From assembly GCA_033720975.1 (NCBI GenBank), contig JAWWBL010000010.1:1-30945 (forward strand): a stretch of DNA of 30,945 bases, in the 5' to 3' direction. Shown one piece after another: positions 7,602 to 14,108 of this stretch. Made by a program: the position numbers and the translations under genes. Under the pieces are notes generated by a model. That model was not told the DNA's origin. It did not search any database and worked only from the letters and a program-made list of their open reading frames with translations. The stretch is from JAWWBL01 sp033720975. Its GTDB lineage: Bacteria > Actinomycetota > Acidimicrobiia > Spongiisociales > ZC4RG35. Positions within the stretch are counted from its first letter, which is position 1; every line of letters begins with the position of its first letter.

Positions 7602-8762
7602 ATGGGAGACAACCAGGTCGAAATCGATGATCGCGCGCGGTCTCCCTTCCTCTCGTGGGGCGAGACGGCTCTGCGGCTCGGGCTGGCGATCCTCTTTCTC
7701 TACGTGTTCCTGGTGGGCGTCAAGTCGCTCGAGACAGGGATCAAATCCTTCGGTGAGGCTTTCGTTTCCGATCTCTTCGAGTCGGTCGGCAATCCGATAG
7801 CGGGTCTCGCCGCCGGGATCTTGGCGACCGTTCTGGTCCAGTCCTCATCCGTTACGACATCGACCATCGTCGGCCTGGTTGGCGCCGGTGTGCTACCCGT
7901 CGAGACGGCAGTGCCGATGATCATGGGAGCGAACATCGGGACCACTGTCACCAACACGCTGGCCTCCCTGGGGCACCTCCGCCAGGGCGCTTACTTCCGA
8001 AGAGCATTCGCGGCGGCCACGGTGCACGACTACTTCAACATTATTGCGGTCGTTCTTCTGCTTCCCCTCGAAGTCGCCACGGGTCTGATCCGACGTATCG
8101 CGACTGGCGTTGCCGACACAGTGGGAGGGTTACTCCCGGAAGTTGGGACCGGTTCCAGCCCGGTGAAATCAGCAATCAAGATTCCGGTCGAACGGTTCGA
8201 AGAGGCCATCGACTCGGTGGGAGCCGGTGGTGCAATGGGCGCGATCCTGCTGGCCCTGGGTATCGGCTTGATCTTCGCGGCACTCTGGATGATCACGAGA
8301 CAGATGAGGATCGTGATGTCGGGGAGAATCGAGAATGCCATCAACAGCGTATTGGCCAAGGGTGCCGGGATCGCGGCTCTCGTAGTTGGGATCGCGATGA
8401 CTGTCGCGGTTCAGAGCTCGTCGATAACGACTTCGATCCTGGTCCCACTGGTGGCGGCTGGAGTGCTCACCCTTCAGAATGCGTTCCCTGTCACCCTCGG
8501 GGCCAACATCGGGACCACGGTCACCGCCTTGCTCGCCTCGATCGCGGCCGACGCTCCAGAAGCGCTGGTGATCGCACTTGCCCACGTCACCTTCAACGTG
8601 ATCGGGATCCTGATCATCTACCCATGGCCCAGGATCAGGGCGATTCCCCTGTTCCTGGCCGAGAAGACGGCGGAGGCGGCGGTGGCGAGGCGCTGGCTGG
8701 TGGTCATTTACGTCGTGGGTCTGTTTGTTCTGACCCCGTTGGCCCTACTGTTGTTGTTATAG
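7602..8762 (+). CDS. Na+/phosphate symporter, NptA/PNaS family
   Basis: A 386-residue membrane protein with the two inverted Na_Pi_cotrans repeats of the NptA/SLC34-like family. The hallmark QSSS occurs twice, at 80-83 (VQSSSVTTSTIVGL) and 271-274 (VQSSSITTSILVPL), each followed about 30 residues later by GANIGTTVT. It imports inorganic phosphate with sodium. Many bacterial homologues carry a C-terminal PhoU domain. Here the protein ends after the last membrane segment and the PhoU domain is the next gene, so the two form a split version. ATG 7602 starts just before the conserved region; the longer upstream frame overlaps the ABC permease. Confidence 0.93.
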   Translation: MGDNQVEIDDRARSPFLSWGETALRLGLAILFLYVFLVGVKSLETGIKSFGEAFVSDLFESVGNPIAGLAAGILATVLVQSSSVTTSTIVGLVGAGVLPVETAVPMIMGANIGTTVTNTLASLGHLRQGAYFRRAFAAATVHDYFNIIAVVLLLPLEVATGLIRRIATGVADTVGGLLPEVGTGSSPVKSAIKIPVERFEEAIDSVGAGGAMGAILLALGIGLIFAALWMITRQMRIVMSGRIENAINSVLAKGAGIAALVVGIAMTVAVQSSSITTSILVPLVAAGVLTLQNAFPVTLGANIGTTVTALLASIAADAPEALVIALAHVTFNVIGILIIYPWPRIRAIPLFLAEKTAEAAVARRWLVVIYVVGLFVLTPLALLLLL

Positions 8763-8770
8763 GAGGCCGA

Positions 8771-9451
8771 ATGTTCTCCATTTTCAGAGACGCCGACCAA
8801 CTCGAAACGGTGGAAAAGCAGCTCCTCGAGATGTTTGGAGCCTGCCAAGACGCCTTCAGGCTCGCCTGTGAAGCAGTCTTCGGAGAGGCCGACGTGGAGG
8901 AGTGGGGGAATCGGCTCGAGTCGATCGACAAAGACCTGAACAAGACCGAGCGAGCCATCCGCCGAGAGCTTCTCATCCACGGGACGGTGCGAGGTGCGGA
9001 GACAGACCTAGGCCTGATGCTCGTCTACATGGCAGTGGCCAAGGACATCGAACGGATCGGGGACTACTGCAAGAACATCTGGAACCTGGCCCAGATGGGC
9101 ATCAACTTTGCCGGGGCCGACGACCATCGAGAGCTTCAGAAGCACCGTGAGCGTGTAGCGGAGCTGATCGAATTGAGCCTTTCGGCATTCGGCAACCAGG
9201 ACGCTGACGCTGTGCATGAGTTGATACCTGCGATCAGAGACGACACCCGCCACTACGACGACCATCTGGTGCAGTTCGTGAGATCAGATCGACCCGGTTC
9301 TTACGCCGCGCCGCGAGCTCTGTTCTATCGCTACATCAAGAGGATCAGCGCGCACCTGGCCAACACTCTCACCTCCGTGGTGATGCCGGTCGACCGCCTC
9401 GACTTCTACAAGAAATCAAAGGCCATCGAACCTGAGTCCGAGGACTCCTAG
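8771..9451 (+). CDS. PhoU-domain protein, partner of the Na+/Pi symporter
   Basis: A 226-residue all-helical PhoU-family protein. The first repeat carries KDIERIGDYCKNI and the second RISAHLANTLTSVV, matching the metal-binding E/D-x3-D helices of PhoU. ATG 8771 is fixed by a perfect AGGAGG (8761-8766) that overlaps the stop of the symporter gene, so the two are co-translated. It probably senses or limits phosphate uptake by NptA, as the fused PhoU domain does in longer homologues (inference). No pst genes or phoR/phoB are present in the window. Its TAG stop shares four bases with the stop of the convergent MFS gene. Confidence 0.9.
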   Translation: MFSIFRDADQLETVEKQLLEMFGACQDAFRLACEAVFGEADVEEWGNRLESIDKDLNKTERAIRRELLIHGTVRGAETDLGLMLVYMAVAKDIERIGDYCKNIWNLAQMGINFAGADDHRELQKHRERVAELIELSLSAFGNQDADAVHELIPAIRDDTRHYDDHLVQFVRSDRPGSYAAPRALFYRYIKRISAHLANTLTSVVMPVDRLDFYKKSKAIEPESEDS

Positions 9452-10701
9452 GCCGAAGCCTCGGACGGTGCCGCGGCAAGAGGTGCAGCGCCTCTCTGCT
9501 CCTCGACGCTGAGACCACGGAAGAAGACGAACACCAGGATTGAGGCCACGACGGCGAGCACGCCGGCCAGCAAGAACACGTTTCTCGTTCCTATTGCGGC
9601 AGCAAGGCCACCGGCCAAACCCATAGATACGACCGTGGCTGCGGAGATGAGGGCGTTGAGCACCCCACCGACTCTTCCCCGCATCGAGTCTTTGACCAAG
9701 GTCTGGGACAACGTCGACATCCCGGCCTGAGCCGGGCCGACCGAAAGGCCGACCAGGAACAGCACGATCATCAGCTGCCACACCACGGTTATGCCCCCGA
9801 TGATCCCGACGGTTACTCCGATGCCCAGCAGGCCGAGGCTTATCAGCGAAGAAGGCTTCAAACGCGCGGCGAGGATGGCCACCACAGTGCCCGAGATCAC
9901 CATTCCTGCGACCTGTGAGGCCTCGATCGCGCCAAAGAAAGCCTCTGACACGCCGAGGTCACCCAACAGGAACGGCACCATCAGCACGTTCACGGCTCCC
10001 AGTCCGAGCATGAGCACCGAGACCGAGATGATGACTCCGCGTAGATGCCGCGACCTCAGCATGACCATGACACCAGTCTTGAGCTCCGCCCAGACTTTGC
10101 CCTCGGCGCCCTTTTCGGGCATGCCCGGCGTGGCGATCCGCGAGACCAGGAGCGCCGACACGAGGAACGTGATCGAGTCGAGGACGAAGGCTGCGCCCAG
10201 GGTCTCGGATACCGCGGCGATCAACCCGGCGGCAGTTGTTCCGAGGACGTTGAAGAGAACCATTGAAGTCTGTGACACCGAGTTGGCCGCAAGCAGCTTT
10301 TCCTCGCCTACGACAGCTGGAAGGAAGGCGCCGCGTGCCGGACGGAACAGGGTTCCAACCGCAGATTGGGCGAACGCAAGCGCGTAGATGACGGGGACGA
10401 GCTCCTCTGTTCGCGCGAACAGAAAGAGGAGGACAATCGCCGCCCGGGCAACATCGGAGATGATCATCAGCCTCTTGCGGTCGAAGCGGTCGACGTAGAC
10501 GCCGGCCACGGTGCCGATCAAGAGAGCGGGCAGGGTTATGGAGATGAGTAGGCCTGCAAGGGCGACGGTAGAGCCGGTGATGCGCTGAATGAGGATCAGA
10601 AGCGTCAGGGAGGTGAGGCTGTCCCCGAAGTCGGATATCACCTGGGCCGTCCACAGGTACCGGTAGTCCCTGATCCGGAGGAGCTCGCGGAGCTGGGTCA
10701 T
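9448..10701 (-). CDS. MFS efflux transporter (MFS_3/EntS-like)
   Basis: A 417-residue major-facilitator protein with about 12 membrane segments. The motif-A loop between segments 2 and 3 reads GVYVDRFDRKRLM, and the N-terminus (LLRIRDYRYLWTAQVISDFGD) is typical of the MFS_3 group of drug or siderophore exporters. Its ATG overlaps the stop of the upstream ArsR-like gene by four bases (ATGA), so regulator and pump are one translational unit. Efflux of a toxic ligand sensed by the regulator is the natural reading, but the ligand cannot be deduced. The C-terminus is short and Ala-rich. Confidence 0.92.
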   Translation of the reverse strand: MTQLRELLRIRDYRYLWTAQVISDFGDSLTSLTLLILIQRITGSTVALAGLLISITLPALLIGTVAGVYVDRFDRKRLMIISDVARAAIVLLFLFARTEELVPVIYALAFAQSAVGTLFRPARGAFLPAVVGEEKLLAANSVSQTSMVLFNVLGTTAAGLIAAVSETLGAAFVLDSITFLVSALLVSRIATPGMPEKGAEGKVWAELKTGVMVMLRSRHLRGVIISVSVLMLGLGAVNVLMVPFLLGDLGVSEAFFGAIEASQVAGMVISGTVVAILAARLKPSSLISLGLLGIGVTVGIIGGITVVWQLMIVLFLVGLSVGPAQAGMSTLSQTLVKDSMRGRVGGVLNALISAATVVSMGLAGGLAAAIGTRNVFLLAGVLAVVASILVFVFFRGLSVEEQRGAAPLAAAPSEASA

Positions 10702-11288
10702 TCCGCCGGTCCGAACGGTCCTGCCTGGGGGAAGAAGACCCAGGTGAGCCCGAAGGCGTCACCGTCGGGGTCGTTCGCCTCGTTGATCTCCATGATCAGC
10801 GCCTCGATTCGCTTGGTGAACTCCCGGACCTGATCCGCGGTGAGTTGCACCACCGTGCGACCCATAGAGCCGAGGACTTCGACCTCCTTGCCCACGTCGA
10901 GCTTCTCGAGTTGAGACCGGATCGTCGCCTCCGCGTCCATGCGGGCGCCGTCGACGACGGCGGCGGCACCAACCTCGGCGAACTTCTGCTTGTCGTCGAT
11001 GTTGTCAAGGATGTTCGGCGCCGCTTTGAAGTTCCTCGCCACGGTCCGGTAGATCCGCTGGATCATCGCCCCAACCTTGCGTGTCTCGACCACCTCGATT
11101 GCCCCGATCTCCTCGAGGAGGTTGAAGTGGTAGTAGAGCCTCGTCACGGGGACATCGAGGGCCTCGGCGACGTCTCTAACCGATCTCGGCTGCTTGAGAT
11201 TGTGGAGGATTCGCAGCCGGATCGGGCTGTTGAGCACCTCCAGCGTGAACAGGTCTTCTATGTAGTAGTCATCTCTGACTGGCTCCAT
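10698..11288 (-). CDS. ArsR-like winged-helix transcriptional regulator
   Basis: A 196-residue regulator. The N-terminal 80 residues form a winged helix: LNSPIRLRILHNL, then the helix-turn-helix SVRDVAEALDVPVTRLYYHF and the wing LLEEIGAIEVVETRKVG. The remaining about 110 residues are helical, with a late FTKRIEALIMEI helix, probably for ligand binding or dimerisation. There is no obvious metal-binding Cys set, so it is more like an HTH_20/PadR-type drug sensor than a metal ArsR. It precedes and overlaps the MFS gene and is preceded by tandem palindromes over its own promoter, which indicates autoregulation of the regulator-pump operon. Confidence 0.9.
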   Translation of the reverse strand: MEPVRDDYYIEDLFTLEVLNSPIRLRILHNLKQPRSVRDVAEALDVPVTRLYYHFNLLEEIGAIEVVETRKVGAMIQRIYRTVARNFKAAPNILDNIDDKQKFAEVGAAAVVDGARMDAEATIRSQLEKLDVGKEVEVLGSMGRTVVQLTADQVREFTKRIEALIMEINEANDPDGDAFGLTWVFFPQAGPFGPAE

Positions 11289-11294
11289 GGTGGG

Positions 11295-11334
11295 GTTATA
11301 TTCAACTCGTTTGAAAGTTTCAAGCCGTTTGAAA
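11295..11334 (-). promoter_or_regulatory. Leaderless promoter with two tandem operators for the ArsR-MFS operon
   Basis: On the minus strand a -35 TTGAAA (11318-11323) and a -10 TATAAC (11295-11300) are separated by exactly 17 bp, and the -10 is six bases before the ATG. Two palindromes TTCAA-N5-TTGAA (11301-11315 and 11319-11333; the second extends to TTTCAA/TTTGAAA) have centres 18 bp apart and cover the spacer, the -35 and the bases upstream. They are most simply read as binding sites for the encoded regulator. This is the strongest promoter in the window. Confidence 0.75.
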
Positions 11335-11432
11335 ATCTAAGGGTCTGGCTGAATGTTCAATTCGGAATGGGACCACCTGAACCCTCGGGAATCCCGTTCT
11401 CGGGAGAGGTGGCATCGCCCTTTAGGGGCGCC

Positions 11433-11485
11433 GCAAACCTCAGGTAGGTAGCGCCCTCCACGGGCGCTACCTACCTGAGGTTTGC
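11433..11485. repeat. Perfect 24-bp inverted repeat with 5-nt loop
   Basis: Arms 11433-11456 and 11462-11485 are exact reverse complements around TCCAC (11457-11461). Like the repeat at 5087-5137 it sits between two divergent genes and has a 5-nt loop, but the arm sequence differs apart from a shared CCC next to the loop. It ends 18 bp before the ATG of the downstream gene, so it overlaps or abuts that gene's probable -35 region. A short GC hairpin (CGCCC/GGGCG, 11416-11430) precedes it. Confidence 0.9.
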
Positions 11486-11489
11486 TGAC

Positions 11490-11495
11490 TACGTT
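11490..11495 (+). promoter_or_regulatory. Possible leaderless -10 box (TACGTT)
   Basis: TACGTT lies eight bases before the ATG of the deoxynucleotidase-like gene. Its expected -35 position falls inside the right arm of the adjacent 24-bp hairpin, and no -35 match is evident there. Confidence 0.3.
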
Positions 11496-11503
11496 GCGGG
11501 GCG

Positions 11504-12061
11504 ATGCGGATCGGGCTTGATTTGGACGGAGTTGTCACCAACTTCACCAAAGGGTGGATGAAGTTCTACAACGACCAATTCGGGACCGAACTCCGGGTGG
11601 AGGACTCCACCGACTGGGGGGACCTGGTCAACCTCACCCACTTCCGAGACATCGACGAGTTCTGGGAGTGGTCCTCGGACCTTGACGGCCGCTCGGTGTT
11701 CTGGCACCTCGAGCCTTTCCCGGGAGCGATGGAGGCGGTGAGGGCCCTCGCCGACGCCGGCCACGAGATCATCGTCCTCACCACCAAGCCCGACTTTGCC
11801 GTGACTGACACCCACGAATGGATCCTCCGTCACGAGCTACCAGCCGGCGAGGTCCACATACTGGAGGACAAATGGACCGTGCCCTGCGACGTGTACGTCG
11901 ACGATGGCCCGCACATCCTGCCTGCCCTGGTCGCCCACAGACCCGATGCCACGGTGTGCCGCTACGTCCGTCCCTGGAACGCTCCGGTCGAGGGTGCGAT
12001 CGACGTAAACGACTTGGAAGAGTTCCGAGAAGTGGTCGATCGGATGGCGGACAACTCCTGA
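11504..12061 (+). CDS. 5'(3')-deoxyribonucleotidase-like HAD protein (NT5C family)
   Basis: A 185-residue HAD-fold protein resembling the NT5C family, which dephosphorylates deoxyribonucleoside monophosphates. Motif I is DLDGVV (6-11, nucleophile Asp6). It is followed by the family's aromatic-rich cap segment (KGWMKFYNDQFG, then FWEWSSDLD), motif II in VLTTKPDF and a late VYVDDGPH for the metal site. The length fits. ATG 11504 has no Shine-Dalgarno but a TACGTT box eight bases upstream, suggesting a leaderless mRNA. The presence of a dNTPase gene about 4 kb downstream hints at nucleotide-pool or phosphate-salvage roles (inference). Confidence 0.75.
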   Translation: MRIGLDLDGVVTNFTKGWMKFYNDQFGTELRVEDSTDWGDLVNLTHFRDIDEFWEWSSDLDGRSVFWHLEPFPGAMEAVRALADAGHEIIVLTTKPDFAVTDTHEWILRHELPAGEVHILEDKWTVPCDVYVDDGPHILPALVAHRPDATVCRYVRPWNAPVEGAIDVNDLEEFREVVDRMADNS

Positions 12062-12130
12062 GTTTGGCTAGCCTCGCCGACGGCGACCACAATTCGCCGA
12101 CCCTGTGATAGGGAATCAGGAGGAATACAA

Positions 12131-13261
12131 ATGAAATTGAGAGCACTAGCGGCTCTGATCGCGGTGTTTGCGATGGTTGTCGCGGCGTGTAGCCCGCAGA
12201 CAGATCCGACCACGACCACGGTCGGCCCGGACCCCACGACAACTGCGCCACCGACGCCCACTTCGACAACCGAACCCGACCCGATGGCCGATTGGCCCGA
12301 CAAGCTGGTATTCGGATTCGTCCCCTCTCAGGAAGTCTCTGAGCTTCAGGACGACGTCGACACCCTGGCAAGCATTCTGAGCGATGCGCTCGGAATCGAG
12401 GTCGAGGGCATAGTCACCACCGACTACACCGGTCTCGGTGTAGCGCTCGGAACCGGCGAGGCAGACCTCGGCGCGTTCGGCCCGGCGGGGTACGTTCTGG
12501 CCCAACGCCAGTACGGCAACCTCGAGTTGCTCGCCCAGTCGGTTCGTTTTGGTGACGCCACCTACCACGGCATCTACTTCACCAACGACCCCGCGCTCTG
12601 TGGCGACGCTGGTGTTGAGGAAGGCGCCTTCTACTACGACGACGCCGGAAACATCGTGCCCGTCGCGGCGGACGACACGCCTGCGATCCAAGTCGGTTAC
12701 ACGACCAACGATGCCGGTGAGATGGTCCGCGACGAGGACTTCTCAGCGCCATTGCGCTGTGCTGAGCGTGTCCCATTCACCGAAGCAATCATCGGCAAGA
12801 CCATGGCATTCGGGTCTGAGACCTCGACTTCGGGGTACATCTTCCCGAACGTCGCTCTGATCGAGGCCGGAGTCACGACCGACCAGTACACCACGCTGAT
12901 CGCCGGTGGCCATGACGCCGCGGTTCAGGCCGTGTACGACGGCCAGGCCGACATCGGTGTCGCCTTCGACGACGCCCGCCGGTCAATCCGTGAGACGGCA
13001 GCCGACGTCGGTGAGAAGGTGATCGTCTTTGACATCTCACCTCGCATCGCCAACGACGTGATCGCAGTCCGTGCCGATCTGCCGGACTCCCTCAAGGATG
13101 CCATCTTCCAGGCGCTGGCAGACTTCATCGCCACGCCAGAGGGTCAGGTGGTCATGGATCAGCTCTACTCGTGGACGGATTTGATCCGAGCCGACGCGGC
13201 CACAGTTCAGTCGCTCGAGCCGATTGCCACCGCGATCGACGAGCTTGGTTTCAGTGACTGA
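12131..13261 (+). CDS. Phosphate/phosphonate ABC transporter substrate-binding lipoprotein (PhnD-like)
   Basis: A 376-residue binding lipoprotein. The signal peptide ends in the lipobox VAAC (Cys20), followed by a Thr/Pro-rich linker (21-50) and then the PhnD/periplasmic-binding fold (LVFGFVPSQEVSELQ, GEADLGAFGPAGYVLAQ, STSGYIFP, GQADIGVAFDDARR). It should capture phosphonate, phosphite or phosphate outside the membrane. Between the two lobes is an unusual acidic insert, about 152-215, with a Cys pair (Cys157 and Cys210) that could form a disulfide. AGGAGG (12118-12123) seven bases before ATG 12131 fixes the start. It heads a Phn operon without C-P lyase genes, so plain phosphate is a reasonable ligand. 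Confidence 0.9.
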   Translation: MKLRALAALIAVFAMVVAACSPQTDPTTTTVGPDPTTTAPPTPTSTTEPDPMADWPDKLVFGFVPSQEVSELQDDVDTLASILSDALGIEVEGIVTTDYTGLGVALGTGEADLGAFGPAGYVLAQRQYGNLELLAQSVRFGDATYHGIYFTNDPALCGDAGVEEGAFYYDDAGNIVPVAADDTPAIQVGYTTNDAGEMVRDEDFSAPLRCAERVPFTEAIIGKTMAFGSETSTSGYIFPNVALIEAGVTTDQYTTLIAGGHDAAVQAVYDGQADIGVAFDDARRSIRETAADVGEKVIVFDISPRIANDVIAVRADLPDSLKDAIFQALADFIATPEGQVVMDQLYSWTDLIRADAATVQSLEPIATAIDELGFSD

Positions 13262-13286
13262 GCGATAGAGAAAATATCACCAACCT

Positions 13287-13313
13287 TTGCGGGGGCCGTG
13301 ACGGCCCCCGCAA
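13287..13313 (+). terminator. Attenuator-like hairpin between phnD and phnC
   Basis: A perfect 12-bp stem, TTGCGGGGGCCG with CGGCCCCCGCAA, and a 3-nt loop (TGA), 25 bp after the binding-protein stop. There is no U-run. Its place after the binding-protein gene fits a partial terminator or mRNA stabiliser that keeps binding protein in excess over the membrane parts. Confidence 0.75.
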
Positions 13314-13320
13314 TCGCGTC

Positions 13321-13326
13321 TAGCGT
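13321..13326 (+). promoter_or_regulatory. Possible leaderless promoter for phnC (TAGCGT)
   Basis: TAGCGT lies eight bases before the phnC ATG. Exactly 17 bp upstream is GTGACG (13298-13303), a four-of-six match to TTGACA that sits in the loop region of the preceding hairpin. It could supply phnC-phnE-phnE separately from phnD. Confidence 0.35.
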
Positions 13327-13334
13327 CAGGTCCA

Positions 13335-14108
13335 ATGATCGAATTCAAGAATGTCGACGTCACCTATCCGGGTGGCCTCAAGGCCCTGAAGGACGTAAGC
13401 CTCACATTTCACGACGGAGAGTTGATCGTCGTGGTCGGTCTCTCGGGAGCAGGAAAGTCGACTCTGCTACGCGCCATCAACGGCTTTGTCCCGATCACAG
13501 CAGGGTCGGTGGAGGTCGATGGCGTGAGAGTAGAACAGGCGTCTTCGAAGCAACTGCGGGAGCTGCGCTCCAATGTGGGGATGATCTTCCAGACGTTCAA
13601 CCTCGTGAAGCGAACGTCGGTAATGAACAACGTGCTAATGGGTCGTTTAGCTCAAGTACCCAAGTGGCGCTCCCTCTTGGGTATCTGGCCCACTGACGAT
13701 CGCGAGTTGGCCCTTCAAGCACTGGAGCGAGTCGAGATAGTCGAGAAGGCTTATGTCCGCGCCTCCGATCTCTCCGGTGGCCAACAGCAGCGAGTCGGCA
13801 TCGCTCGCGCCTTGGCACAGGACCCGAAAGTGCTCCTCGCCGACGAGCCGGTGGCATCGCTCGATCCGGTCACCTCACACACGGTGATGCGGGACTTGAG
13901 GCGGATCAATCGCGACCTGGGCATCACTACGTTGATCAATCTCCACTTCCTCGACCTGGCTCGCTCGTACGGCAAGCGGCTCATCGGGCTGCGTGATGGC
14001 CAGTTGGTCTACGACGGCGATATCTCTGATGTCTCAGACGAGACGTTCCGGGAAATCTACGGGAGAGCGGTGACACCGGACGATCTCTTGGAGGGTGCCG
14101 AGCTGTGA
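13335..14108 (+). CDS. phnC: Phosphonate/phosphate ABC transporter ATP-binding protein PhnC
   Basis: A 257-residue importer ATPase. It shows the aromatic A-loop (YPGG), Walker A GLSGAGKS (35-42), the PhnC-type Q-loop region FQTFNLVKRTSVMNNVLMGR (85-104), the signature LSGGQQQRVGIARAL (146-160), Walker B LLADEP (167-172) and His204 in the switch. The Q-loop sequence is the best evidence for PhnC rather than a general ATPase. It pairs with the two permeases downstream; its stop overlaps the first permease start by four bases (GTGA). The binding-protein gene lies just upstream beyond a hairpin. Confidence 0.93.
   Translation: MIEFKNVDVTYPGGLKALKDVSLTFHDGELIVVVGLSGAGKSTLLRAINGFVPITAGSVEVDGVRVEQASSKQLRELRSNVGMIFQTFNLVKRTSVMNNVLMGRLAQVPKWRSLLGIWPTDDRELALQALERVEIVEKAYVRASDLSGGQQQRVGIARALAQDPKVLLADEPVASLDPVTSHTVMRDLRRINRDLGITTLINLHFLDLARSYGKRLIGLRDGQLVYDGDISDVSDETFREIYGRAVTPDDLLEGAEL

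Noticed and set aside
12081..12113. Small hairpins (CGGCGA/TCGCCG and CCCT/AGGG) before the PhnD-like gene
   Set aside because: Stems of six and four pairs are too weak in GC-rich DNA to call a terminator or riboswitch.
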